Assembly: GCF_000420945.1 (NCBI RefSeq)
Contig: NZ_ATVX01000004.1
Coordinates: forward strand, 186,001-250,000
DNA: 64,000 nt
DNA from: Butyrivibrio sp. VCB2006
GTDB lineage: Bacteria > Bacillota > Clostridia > Lachnospirales > Lachnospiraceae
Direction: 5' to 3'
Positions 35,730-44,003 of the stretch are shown here, piece after piece (position 1 is the stretch's first letter; the number at the start of each line of letters is the position of its first letter). The notes beneath the pieces are model-generated. The model made no database searches, was not told the DNA's origin, and worked only from the letters and a program-made list of their open reading frames with translations. Made by a program: the position numbers and the translations under genes.

Positions 35730-36134
35730 TCAGATCTTTTTGATCAATGTCAGGATATTTTTTCCATCCTCGTATTTGTACTGCACATCATCCATGCTCT
35801 TTTTGACCATAAAAATTCCAAGTCCGCCAATTCCGCGTTCCTCCGCAGATAAGGTAATATCTGGATCGTCCTTGGCAAGCGGATCATAGGGAACGCCACT
35901 ATCTATGAAGGTTATGGAAACCGTGCCCTCTTCCACCTTATCAAAGATAATCTCTGCGTTTCCTGTCTTGTCACCATAAGCATAGCTTGCAATATTAATA
36001 TAAATCTCCTCCACCGCAACGTTTATCTGCATCATGGCTTTCATAGGGCAACCAATTTTCTCAAGGTTTTCCTCGATAAACGCATTTACCTGCAGCAAGT
36101 TTTCTTTTGTCGCTTCCAAAAACAGTTTTTCCAT
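35730..36134 (-). CDS. RsbW/SpoIIAB-like serine kinase (HATPase_c_2)
   Basis: 134 residues, the usual length for anti-sigma kinases. The N-box is VAVEEIYINIASYAYG with the Glu and Asn in place, the G1 box FIDSGVPYDP, and the G2 region ERGIGGLGIFMVKKSMDDVQ. It should bind and phosphorylate the STAS protein encoded nearby. No sigma factor is encoded in the cluster. The output may therefore be a sigma factor elsewhere or a non-transcriptional target. The start ATG at 36134 follows AAGGG. Confidence 0.93.
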   Translation of the reverse strand: MEKLFLEATKENLLQVNAFIEENLEKIGCPMKAMMQINVAVEEIYINIASYAYGDKTGNAEIIFDKVEEGTVSITFIDSGVPYDPLAKDDPDITLSAEERGIGGLGIFMVKKSMDDVQYKYEDGKNILTLIKKI

Positions 36135-36258
36135 TGTTTTTCCCTTATCAGCATGCGAAGATGACACTTGCAGATATTTTCGCCTGCAAGTGTCAGACTT
36201 TAGCTTTCATCTCTACTACTTAACTTATCCCTTTTCAATTATGCCCCCAAGATTTATG

Positions 36259-36465
36259 TCATATTTGCGATACGTTACCGCACTCTTTGCACTTTCCTCG
36301 TGATCCGGAATACACTATAAATGTTGTATTCTTATTGCAAAACGGGCAGTGTGCTGTTGTTGTACGTTCAGCGTCATTTGCGTTTTCTTTTCCCCGTCTT
36401 GTAGCTCCAACGCCACCGGTTACATTTTCAAGATCTTTATCATTCATAATATTCATCTCTTCCAT
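36259..36465 (-). CDS. double-glycine leader peptide with zinc-ribbon core
   Basis: 68 residues. The leader MEEMNIMNDKDLENVTGG ends in Gly-Gly at 17-18 and has the LExVxGG pattern cleaved by C39 proteases. The 50-residue core starts with a basic, polar stretch and then holds two CxxC pairs (HCPFCNKN and KCKECGN) 16 residues apart. This is the layout of a small zinc ribbon; the Cys could instead form disulfides after export. The start ATG at 36465 has GAGGTG upstream. It is 29 bases downstream of the second leader-peptide gene, and the transporter pair is in the same cluster. Confidence 0.85.
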   Translation of the reverse strand: MEEMNIMNDKDLENVTGGVGATRRGKENANDAERTTTAHCPFCNKNTTFIVYSGSRGKCKECGNVSQI

Positions 36466-36494
36466 AGGCAACACCTCTAATAAAAAGGTCTCTA

Positions 36495-36719
36495 TTACTT
36501 GTACTTTGCAAGGAACTTAACTGCAGAAGGCTTGTATTCAGCAGCTTCCCAGTCATCGAATATTTCAGCTCTCATATTTCCTGTATAGCCTTTTTTCTCC
36601 ATTCCAAGGCCATCCCAGGCTGCCTCAAACTCTTCCTTTTTAGTAGTAAAGATGGCTTTTTCATCCGAATGAGCTTTGGTCCCACCAACTACCATCTCGA
36701 GATCTCTTTCATCCATCAT
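36495..36719 (-). CDS. double-glycine leader peptide with charged core
   Basis: 74 residues. The very short leader MMDERDLEMVVGG ends in Gly-Gly at 12-13 and matches the leader of the neighbouring peptide (DLExVxGG). The 61-residue core is rich in Lys, Glu and aromatic residues (FEAAWDGLGMEKKGYTGNM), lacks Cys and ends in FLAKYK. AGGAGGT lies ahead of two tandem ATGs at 36719 and 36716. It is the first gene after the promoter at 36802-36826. Its role may be bacteriocin, signal or surface peptide; sequence alone does not decide. Confidence 0.82.
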   Translation of the reverse strand: MMDERDLEMVVGGTKAHSDEKAIFTTKKEEFEAAWDGLGMEKKGYTGNMRAEIFDDWEAAEYKPSAVKFLAKYK

Positions 36720-36801
36720 GATCTTCGTACCTCCTGTCTTGAAATTCTTTATATGTATTTATACGAAGCTGATTCTCCTATGGCAAAAATATTACACAAC
36801 A

Positions 36802-36826
36802 ATTATACGTTATATTTGTCAGTCAA
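36802..36826 (-). promoter_or_regulatory. candidate promoter of the peptide genes
   Basis: On the minus strand TATAAT (36807-36802) lies 13 bases after TTGACT (36826-36821), about 80 bases before the first peptide start. The spacer is shorter than the normal 17 for the housekeeping sigma factor, so either another -35 is used or a different sigma factor or an activator is involved. Confidence 0.4.
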
Positions 36827-36865
36827 TTTCTTAAATTATTCTAATTTTTTATCTAAATTAGAGCC

Positions 36866-38977
36866 TTACTTATACTCAAAGCACAGCATTGTAAGGTCAT
36901 CAAACTGCTCAGCATCTCCCACAAAGGCATTTACATCTTCCCGAACGCTGCTAAGTATCTGCTCCGGAGAAGCACTGCTGACCTTGTTAAGAGCCGCTAT
37001 CATGCGTTCAGTTCCATACATCTTAACCTGGGCATTGGTAGCTTCCGGAACTCCATCCGTGTACAGAAACAGTTTGTCGCCGTGGCCAAGAGTAATCTCA
37101 TACTCCTTGTACTTAATGCCTTCCATTCCGCCAATTACAAAGCCGTGTTTGTCCTTGTATAGTTCAAACTCTCCACCGGCACGCATAATCGCAGGGTACT
37201 CATGTCCTGCGTTGGCACAGGATAACTTACCAGTAGAAATCTCCAAAATTCCAAACCATACCGTCACAAACATTTCCGTCTGATTATCGTAAGTAAGAGC
37301 CTCATTGGTCTTATTTAAAGTTTCAGCAGCGGATTTACCCAGCATCGCGCAGCTCTGAAGAATGATCTTGGATGCCATCATGAAAAGAGCTGCCGGAATT
37401 CCCTTACCGGAAACATCTGCCATAACCAGTCCCAGATGATCTTCATCTATAAGGAAGAAATCATAGAAATCGCCGCCTACTTCTCTGGCAGGATCCATAA
37501 TTGCATATAAATCAAACTCATTCCTATCCGGGAAAGGAGGAAAATTGTGTGGAAGCATACTTGCCTGAATCTGCGTTGCAAGATTAAGTTCGGCTCCGAT
37601 TCTCTCTTTTTCCGCTGTAGCAGTCTGAATATCACTTATGTACTGCTTCATTCTGTCAGTCATCATGCCAAAACTGGTTGCCAGCTCCTGAACTTCATCT
37701 CCGGTGCTCTCATTCCACTGAAAGTCCAGTTGATCTCCTTCAAGCTTATGAACCTTCTCCGTTAAAAGAGCTATTGGCTTAACAATCTGTTTGCTTAGTA
37801 TATTTGAAGTAATAACCGCAATGATTGCCAGGACAATGATTGTTGCCAGTAGCATTATCATTGCGTATGCCATCAATTTCTGTATCTGCGCACTTTCAGA
37901 GTTTCTGCTATCCTGTAAAGCTGACATAAGGCTATCGGAGGGTTCCAGTACAGTTTTTTCGGGAATAATAGAGATAAGAGACCAGCCAACTTTTTCTATC
38001 GGAGAATATGCAAGATAGCAGCTTTCCCCGTCTATAGTTATAAGCTCTAACCCGCTTTCTCCCTCTGTTGCCTTTTGGGCTAGAGATACCAGGTCTTTAT
38101 CAGCGGAATCATTAAGATCCGTCTGGTTCTTAAGCTGTCCTTCATCCATGGAGGAAAAAATGATCTTGCCGTATCTGTCTATGATACAGGAACTACCTTC
38201 ATCACTGATCCTGGCATTCATCATCATATCCTCAACGCCTTCAAGATATATGCCGGCTCCCGCTATGGCCACCAGCTCTTTTCCCTTATAAACCGGGGCT
38301 CCACACATAATAGCCAGTTTGCCTGTGTCGTAGTCCTGTTGAATATCGGTAAAAGTTGGCTCTCTGGAAGCCTTGGTGTCTATATACCAGGGTCTTGTCC
38401 GAGGATCCAGATAAACGTAGTTTCCGTCTTTATCCCACCTCTCCGGTATGACATTTCCTGCTAAAAGAACTATGCCGGTCTCCGTTCCTATATAAGAAGC
38501 TCCAAGTTCAGAATACTGACTGTACATGGAAACCAGCACCCATTGGAGATTCCCTATCATTGATAGTTCAGCCTGTATATCCTCATCCTCAGGATCAACG
38601 CCCTCAGCATAAACAAACTGTCCCATCATTGTTCCAATATCCGATTTATCCGGTATAACCACAGTGGCTTTTCCATATTTATCCGGGTTTGTGTAAATAT
38701 CTGTAGCTGACTGAGCTACCATAGATATAGTGCCTTGGAAATCTCCAAACATTTCATCCAGCACATAGGCACATCCAAGAGTTGTAGTCTGAAGGCGTTC
38801 AGTTATCTGATCCCGCATTGCCTTATCAGAGTACTCTTCCACCTGACTGCCTGTCTTTTCAGAATTGTTTATGGTGATATCTCTGATGCCAAGTAGCAGC
38901 CTTAGAGTTACCACTCCAAATAGAATCAAAAGAATTGAAGAAATGGCCAGCATTATCTTCATTATTTTTTTCTTCAT
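36866..38977 (-). CDS. SpoIIE-type PP2C phosphatase with Cache sensor and HAMP domain
   Basis: 703 residues. Transmembrane helix 1 spans about residues 7-29. A large extracytoplasmic dCache-like sensor follows (with WDKDGNYVYLDPRTRPWYID and GAPVYKGKELVAIAGAGIYL). Helix 2 is at about 367-392, then HAMP (NILSKQIVKPIALLTEKVHK). The C-terminal PP2C/SpoIIE phosphatase has its metal Asp residues in REVGGDFYDFF, MADVSGKGIPAALFM, YTDGVPEATNA and FDDLTML. It would dephosphorylate the STAS protein in response to an external ligand. It has its own promoter upstream, and its gene ends before the peptide promoter. Confidence 0.95.
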   Translation of the reverse strand: MKKKIMKIMLAISSILLILFGVVTLRLLLGIRDITINNSEKTGSQVEEYSDKAMRDQITERLQTTTLGCAYVLDEMFGDFQGTISMVAQSATDIYTNPDKYGKATVVIPDKSDIGTMMGQFVYAEGVDPEDEDIQAELSMIGNLQWVLVSMYSQYSELGASYIGTETGIVLLAGNVIPERWDKDGNYVYLDPRTRPWYIDTKASREPTFTDIQQDYDTGKLAIMCGAPVYKGKELVAIAGAGIYLEGVEDMMMNARISDEGSSCIIDRYGKIIFSSMDEGQLKNQTDLNDSADKDLVSLAQKATEGESGLELITIDGESCYLAYSPIEKVGWSLISIIPEKTVLEPSDSLMSALQDSRNSESAQIQKLMAYAMIMLLATIIVLAIIAVITSNILSKQIVKPIALLTEKVHKLEGDQLDFQWNESTGDEVQELATSFGMMTDRMKQYISDIQTATAEKERIGAELNLATQIQASMLPHNFPPFPDRNEFDLYAIMDPAREVGGDFYDFFLIDEDHLGLVMADVSGKGIPAALFMMASKIILQSCAMLGKSAAETLNKTNEALTYDNQTEMFVTVWFGILEISTGKLSCANAGHEYPAIMRAGGEFELYKDKHGFVIGGMEGIKYKEYEITLGHGDKLFLYTDGVPEATNAQVKMYGTERMIAALNKVSSASPEQILSSVREDVNAFVGDAEQFDDLTMLCFEYK

Positions 38978-39026
38978 TAAATAGTCCCCTCATACCATTT
39001 AAGCAGAAACACATATGTTATCTATA

Positions 39027-39055
39027 ATTTTATCGAATAATATGCACTTTTACAA
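39027..39055 (-). promoter_or_regulatory. promoter of the SpoIIE-type phosphatase gene
   Basis: TTGTAA (39055-39050), 17-base spacer, TAAAAT (39032-39027) on the minus strand. GAGGGGAC follows as the ribosome site before the ATG at 38977. Confidence 0.6.
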
Positions 39056-39056
39056 T

Positions 39057-39104
39057 GAAAAAAGCCCCTCACGCAGGGCTAATGCCTACGCAAAGGACTT
39101 TTTA
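39057..39104 (-). terminator. terminator of the chemoreceptor gene
   Basis: AAAAAGTCCT and AGGGGCTTTTT pair (one G-T) around a further stem, with a T-run after it on the minus strand, 16 bases after the chemoreceptor stop. Confidence 0.75.
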
Positions 39105-39120
39105 TACGTTATTAGCGAAA

Positions 39121-40836
39121 TTATTCGCTGATTGTGAACTGTCCAATCAGGTTATTCAGGGACTCTGACTGTTCTGATAGTTCCTGAGATACAGCGCTTG
39201 ATTCTTCAGCTGTTGCGGAGTTGTTCTGAACAACATTGGATATCATCTCGATACCCTTATCAATCTCATCCATGCTCTCTGACTGCTGTGCTGCAAGATC
39301 ACCTGTCTGAATGATCATCTCTGTGATTTCTTCTACGCTATGCTGCATTTCATCGAGAGCTTCTGTAGTCTCTGCCACAACAGAGTTACCATTATTGATC
39401 TCATCCATAGTGTCTGCAATGAGCTGATGAGTATTTTTGGCTGCCTCGCTACTCTGATCTGCAAGCTTACCAATCTGATCAGCAACAACCGCAAAGCCTT
39501 TTCCTGTTTCGCCTGCTCTTGCAGCCTCAATAGAAGCATTAAGAGCAAGTAGGGATGTCTGCTTGGCAATAGCTTCGATGGAGTTTGTAACCTGCTCAAT
39601 CTCTGCGGAAGCTTCTGTGATTCTTGTCATAGCATCAGTAACAAGATGCATCTTTCTTGCACTGGTCTCTGCGTTGTCGCGTACAGATACGGCCATCTGT
39701 TTACTCTTTTCAGCAACCTCAGCAAGCTGCTTGGTCTGCTCTGTAACTGAGTTTACGGAAGCTGTAAGTTCCTGAACTGCTGCTGCCTGATCTGTGGAGC
39801 CTTCAGCCAGGTCATTAGCTCCCTGAGACATATTGATGGCACCCTGTGATACCTGCTGTGAAGAATTTCTTACCTCAGCCAATGTGCTTGAAAGATTATC
39901 TGAAATATCTGAAAGAGCACTCTTTATTGCCGCATAATCTCCAATATACAGCTTGTCGTTCTTGGTTCCTGTGGAGAAATCACCGCCGGACATACGCTTA
40001 AGGGTCTCATCAATATCTTTTACGATGTTTTCTATAACATCTGTAGAATAAGTAATATCATCAGCAAGTTTTCCAAGCTCATCCTCTGAATCAGTATGAA
40101 CTTTAACTTCAATCTTACCCTTTGCCATATCACCAGCAGCCTTGGAAATTTCCTGAATAGGTCCAAGGATACTGTTTACAAGCGCTTCTCTTGCCTTGAC
40201 CATATAAAGAATAGCGTTGATAACGATCAACATGGAGATAACTGTCATTAAGAGTACAGTAATAATAGCAAATGTATAAGCTTTCTTCGCCTGAGCCTTG
40301 GCTTCAATACCAATCTCCTTGAAGTCCTTAACTACTACCTTGATGGCTTCGTTTATCTTATTTACATAAACAGGATAGAGTTCGGCATTGGTAGCCCCGG
40401 CCATTGCCAGCTCTTTTAACTCCTCATCTGCATCATCTATATCCTCGATATGCTGATATACAGTTGTCAGGTCACCCTTATAAACCTTACTGAGGGTTCC
40501 GAGACCATCATTAAGTTCCTGGAGTTTTTCCTCTACTCCTGCGAACTGCTCGTTTCTGTCATCTGCATCAGTAGCAGCCAGAGCCCACAAATAGTACTTG
40601 GCAAGAGCCTGAATTGTGATTCTGACCTCACCCTGCTGAGTATTCTGCTCATAATAAACGTTATAAATATTGTACAGATTGAAAAGAGCCAGAATATCAA
40701 TCAGGACAATCGCAGCAAAAATCATAATAAGATTAGTCCTGAAATTACCAAATACTTTTTTGAACTTGTCAGCTACCGGTAGTTTTCTAAATGACTCCTT
40801 GCTAAAAGAGTCTTTTTTCTTTGCTGCGTCTGCCAT
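39121..40836 (-). CDS. methyl-accepting chemotaxis protein
   Basis: 571 residues. Transmembrane helix 1 (LIMIFAAIVLIDILALFNLY), a four-helix-bundle-like extracytoplasmic sensor of about 150 residues, and transmembrane helix 2 (FAIITVLLMTVISMLIVINA). A HAMP domain follows, then the coiled-coil signalling domain with the conserved hairpin IAKQTSLLALNASIEAARAG then ETGKGFAVVADQIGKLADQS. It signals to CheA/CheW encoded elsewhere. I start at the ATG at 40836, six bases after TAAGGAGG. The upstream in-frame ATGs have no such site. Confidence 0.95.
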   Translation of the reverse strand: MADAAKKKDSFSKESFRKLPVADKFKKVFGNFRTNLIMIFAAIVLIDILALFNLYNIYNVYYEQNTQQGEVRITIQALAKYYLWALAATDADDRNEQFAGVEEKLQELNDGLGTLSKVYKGDLTTVYQHIEDIDDADEELKELAMAGATNAELYPVYVNKINEAIKVVVKDFKEIGIEAKAQAKKAYTFAIITVLLMTVISMLIVINAILYMVKAREALVNSILGPIQEISKAAGDMAKGKIEVKVHTDSEDELGKLADDITYSTDVIENIVKDIDETLKRMSGGDFSTGTKNDKLYIGDYAAIKSALSDISDNLSSTLAEVRNSSQQVSQGAINMSQGANDLAEGSTDQAAAVQELTASVNSVTEQTKQLAEVAEKSKQMAVSVRDNAETSARKMHLVTDAMTRITEASAEIEQVTNSIEAIAKQTSLLALNASIEAARAGETGKGFAVVADQIGKLADQSSEAAKNTHQLIADTMDEINNGNSVVAETTEALDEMQHSVEEITEMIIQTGDLAAQQSESMDEIDKGIEMISNVVQNNSATAEESSAVSQELSEQSESLNNLIGQFTISE

Positions 40837-41065
40837 ATTATCCTCCTTAGACATAAAATTATCAGCCACAGGATTAAGTTTCCCTATAGCAATCTTTTAT
40901 GAAATCTAGCGTCATCGCAAATGTTATATCGACTACTTATACATTATATTTTATGCAATTTTTCAACAAAATGTCATAAATATGTATAAATTTATATAAA
41001 ATTTCGAGAAATAAGCCGCACTTATGCCAAATATAAAAAATATTGATTTTACTTATGGATAATTA

Positions 41066-41091
41066 ATTGATATCATGTTTAAGGTATCAAT
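41066..41091. promoter_or_regulatory. inverted repeat upstream of purA
   Basis: ATTGATA (41066-41072) and TATCAAT (41085-41091) form a dyad 26 bases before the purA start. It may overlap the promoter (possible -35 TTGATT just upstream) and serve as an operator. No confident -10 was assigned. Confidence 0.3.
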
Positions 41092-41116
41092 ATTAGATTC
41101 AGAGAGGGAATGAAAA

Positions 41117-42412
41117 ATGGTAAAAGCAGTAGTAGGTGCTAACTGGGGAGATGAAGGAAAGGGTAAGATCACAGATACTCTGTCCGATCAGGCAGACGTT
41201 GTTATCCGCTTTCAGGGTGGTGCCAATGCAGGCCACACAATAGTTAATGATTATGGCAAATTTGCACTCCACACAATGCCATCTGGTGTATTCCATCAGA
41301 ACATTATGAATATCATTGGTAACGGAGTAGCATTCGATATTACTAAGTTCATGAACGAGCTTAACGAGATCACATCTAAGGGAGTTCCTGCTCCACAGAT
41401 CATGATCTCTGACAGAGTACAGGTTATGATGCCTTATCACGTACTCTTCGATACACTTGAGGAAGCAAGACTTGCTGGTAAGAGCTTTGGTTCTACCAAG
41501 TCAGGTATCGCTCCTTTCTATTCAGACAAATACTCCAAGATTGGCTGGCAGATCAACGAGTTCTTTCAGGATGATGCAGCTATCAAGGAGAAGATTGCAC
41601 GTGTTGCAGAAATCAAGGACGTTCTCCTTGTAAACTTATATCACTCAGATCCTATCGATCAGGACGCTCTTTTCAACCAGATCGTTGAATGGAGAGAGCA
41701 GGTTAAGCCTTACATCGGCAATGTAGCTCTTTATCTTGATCAGGCTATCAAGGAAGGCAAGACAATTCTCCTTGAGGGTCAGCTTGGAACCATGAAGGAT
41801 CCTGACCACGGAATCTATCCTATGGTTACATCTTCTTCACCCCTGGCAGCTTATGGTGCAATCGGTGCAGGAATTCCTCCTTATGAGATCAAGCAGGTTG
41901 TTACAGTATCCAAGGCTTATTCTTCTGCTGTTGGAGCTGGTGCATTTGTATCTGAGCTGTTTGGAGATGAAGCTGAGGAGCTTCGTAGACGCGGTGGCGA
42001 TGGTGGTGAGTATGGCGCAACCACAGGTAGACCAAGACGTGTTGGCTGGTATGACTGCGTAGCCAGTAAGTACGGCTGCAGACTTCAGGGCACAACAGAT
42101 GTAGCTTTCACAGTACTTGACGTCCTGGGCTACCTTGATGAGATTCCTGTATGTGTTGGTTATGACATCGACGGTGAAGTTACAACAGAGTTCCCTGTAA
42201 CACACCTTCTTGACAAGGCTAAGCCGGTTTACAAGACTCTTCCGGGATGGAAGTGCGAGATCCGCGGCATCAAGAAGTACGAAGATCTTCCTGAGAAGTG
42301 CCGTAACTATATCGAGTTCATCGAGGAACAGATTGGGTACCCTATCACAATGGTAAGTAACGGTCCTGCCCGTAGCGATATCATCTACAGAGAGAGCAAG
42401 CTTTCTAAGTAA
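41117..42412 (+). CDS. purA: adenylosuccinate synthetase
   Basis: 431 residues, normal for the family. It condenses IMP with aspartate using GTP, the first step from IMP to AMP. The N-terminal P-loop and catalytic residues lie in VVGANWGDEGKGKITDTLSD, followed by FQGGANAGHTIV, GIAPFYSDK and, near the C-terminus, TTGRPRRVGWYD. The ATG follows GAGAGGGA. It stands alone, unlinked to purB here, and ends before a long hairpin with a T-run. Confidence 0.98.
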   Translation: MVKAVVGANWGDEGKGKITDTLSDQADVVIRFQGGANAGHTIVNDYGKFALHTMPSGVFHQNIMNIIGNGVAFDITKFMNELNEITSKGVPAPQIMISDRVQVMMPYHVLFDTLEEARLAGKSFGSTKSGIAPFYSDKYSKIGWQINEFFQDDAAIKEKIARVAEIKDVLLVNLYHSDPIDQDALFNQIVEWREQVKPYIGNVALYLDQAIKEGKTILLEGQLGTMKDPDHGIYPMVTSSSPLAAYGAIGAGIPPYEIKQVVTVSKAYSSAVGAGAFVSELFGDEAEELRRRGGDGGEYGATTGRPRRVGWYDCVASKYGCRLQGTTDVAFTVLDVLGYLDEIPVCVGYDIDGEVTTEFPVTHLLDKAKPVYKTLPGWKCEIRGIKKYEDLPEKCRNYIEFIEEQIGYPITMVSNGPARSDIIYRESKLSK

Positions 42413-42419
42413 CTTAGAT

Positions 42420-42592
42420 AATATGCGCATGAAAATGCTTGTTTTCGTCTACGTCGTAATTTACTAAAAAATCAAAAACTAAGGATGGTCTCCTTTCAGC
42501 GTTGTTCAAAACAGTCGACCATCCTTAGTTTTTTCTTTTTGTAAATTATCTCCTCGTCCGAGAACTGCGCATTTTCACACACGCATTATTCC
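42420..42592 (+). terminator. purA terminator within a long imperfect hairpin
   Basis: The core stem CTAAGGATGGTC (42479-42490) with GACCATCCTTAG (42517-42528), followed by TTTTTTCTTTTT, is a good terminator. The pairing extends far outward with mismatches: TAATTTAC with GTAAATTA, TGAAAATGC with GCATTTTCA, and further to the ends. Each arm is about 70 bases. It stands at the left border of the 52-bp array, as H1 does for the other array, but the sequences differ. Confidence 0.75.
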
Positions 42593-42631
42593 GAGAAAAT
42601 TCGATTTGGCACGCATGGCGAGTGGAACATT

Positions 42632-42928
42632 TTATGTTGGTTTTCGATTTTTGCCTCGCCAGCATAATAATTTGTAAGTTCATTTATGTTAATTGGAGCC
42701 TTCTCTTCTGCTAACATAAGACTTTGTTAGACTATTTATGTTAGATACATCTTTTTATCCAGCTAGCATAAATACTTAATAAGCATTTTATGCTAGCTGA
42801 GAGACTTCCTTGTTTTTAACATAATTTCAACGCAATTTCTTTATGTTAGCTACGATTTTTTCTCATATGAGCATAATCTCAGCTCAATTTCATTATGTTA
42901 CCAGAACTATATTCTTATACCAACATAA
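42632..42928. repeat. 52-bp-period array of inverted repeats (AACATAA / TTATGTT half-sites)
   Basis: TTATGTT-type half-sites begin at 42632, 42684, 42736, 42788, 42841 and 42893. AACATAA/AGCATAA-type half-sites begin at 42661, 42713, 42765, 42818, 42870 and 42922. Both series have a 52-53 bp period. Five complete dyads have arms of 6-12 bp around a gap of about 14-16 bases. At 42762-42797 the arms read AGCTAGCATAAA and TTTATGCTAGCT, a perfect 12-bp pair in which both arms have changed together. Sequences between the sites are poorly conserved. No coding potential is seen. Confidence 0.88.
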
Positions 42929-43062
42929 TTTTCGGTACTGCTCTACCTATACTGTAGTTTTCTCAATTTAGGTAGTGTGTTTTAAGCATCCTACTATACC
43001 TCCATCCAAAACCTTTTGATATAGGCAGATTCATAGCTGCAAATTCTGCTGTTCCTGGGACA
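42929..43062. other. non-coding tail between array and membrane-protein gene
   Basis: Contains CTACCTA near 42942 and TAGGTAG near 42968 as a weak dyad. No second copy of the long hairpin at 42420 and no clear terminator were found here. Nothing else can be supported. Confidence 0.4.
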
Positions 43063-43932
43063 TTATCCTTCTTTCTTACCGTTCACAATTTCCACCAGTT
43101 CCTGATGTCTTTCCTTTGCTCTTGAGATAATAGGAAGCTTAGCATCAGCACCAAGAGTCACAACCTTATCATAGTAGATAAGCGCACCGGCAAGGTCGCC
43201 CTTTTTATCCATGATCTTGGCAATTCCATTGCTATATGTGATCTGTGCGCGCTTTGTTTTATCTTTTTCCATGTATTTCTGATAAACAGTCACAGGCTTG
43301 TCATAATTCTCATCGAGAATATTCTGCATGCATTCCAACAGTTCCAGATACATATTGGCATTTTTCTGCTGAAAACCAGCCATTTTTCCAACACCATATA
43401 TATCTTTAAACTCCTGATGGTAGGCCTTAAATTCATCGAACTTCTCCAGCCTGTATGCGATAACCGCCTTAAAATAGACAAGCGTAAGTCTCCTATATGC
43501 ACTATCTTTATGGGTAGTTATTTTCGTAATATAATCCGTGGCCTCATCATACTTTTCCAAATCTATCAAAGCCGGGATGTAAAAAATATAGTGAGACTTT
43601 CTGATATTTCTGAACGTGAAGTTCTTCTCAAGTATTTCAATCACATCTATGAATTTCTGTGGATCACACTGAGAAACAATTATGTTCTGAAGACTATATG
43701 CCACCAAGCTTATCCTGATAATAAGCACAAAAGTACAAATCAGAAGTATAGTCACCAGGGTCCCTGTAAAGTGCTCTACCAGCCAGGAATATGGATTGGA
43801 AAAGACTATCGCAAGCCCCGCAGCTATGAATGCAAACATAACAAGAGCGTAAATGATAACGCAACTAAAATATTTCTTTTTAAAAACTTTCGCAAATTCC
43901 TCAGGTGATAAAGCTTCATACTTCTTATACAC
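43063..43932 (-). CDS. membrane protein with C-terminal TPR-like helical domain
   Basis: 289 residues. Two transmembrane helices (FSCVIIYALVMFAFIAAGLA and GTLVTILLICTFVLIIRISL) are followed by about 200 residues of helical repeats of TPR type (IYYDKVVTLGADAKLPIISR, and AYRLEKFDEFKAYHQEF). I chose the GTG at 43932, seven bases after GGAGGAG. An ATG at 43977 lacks a ribosome site and lies inside a 9-bp dyad. Function unknown; such proteins often scaffold others. Confidence 0.75.
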   Translation of the reverse strand: MYKKYEALSPEEFAKVFKKKYFSCVIIYALVMFAFIAAGLAIVFSNPYSWLVEHFTGTLVTILLICTFVLIIRISLVAYSLQNIIVSQCDPQKFIDVIEILEKNFTFRNIRKSHYIFYIPALIDLEKYDEATDYITKITTHKDSAYRRLTLVYFKAVIAYRLEKFDEFKAYHQEFKDIYGVGKMAGFQQKNANMYLELLECMQNILDENYDKPVTVYQKYMEKDKTKRAQITYSNGIAKIMDKKGDLAGALIYYDKVVTLGADAKLPIISRAKERHQELVEIVNGKKEG

Positions 43933-43966
43933 GTTCTTTCTCCTCCAACAGACTATCGCTTCACAA

Positions 43967-44003
43967 ATAGTTAGCATGCCTTATCGCAGGCGCCGCTAAC
44001 TAT
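43967..44003. promoter_or_regulatory. 9-bp inverted repeat upstream of the TPR membrane protein
   Basis: ATAGTTAGC (43967-43975) pairs perfectly with GCTAACTAT (43995-44003). It sits 35 bases before the chosen GTG start, in the region where a promoter or operator is expected. Confidence 0.4.

Noticed and set aside
36669-37283. 204-codon plus-strand frame opposite SpoIIE and peptide genes
   Set aside because: Antisense of a well-supported phosphatase and crosses its gene boundary; no ribosome site.
41837-42430. 197-codon minus-strand frame opposite purA
   Set aside because: Shadow of a conserved enzyme gene; no protein-like features.
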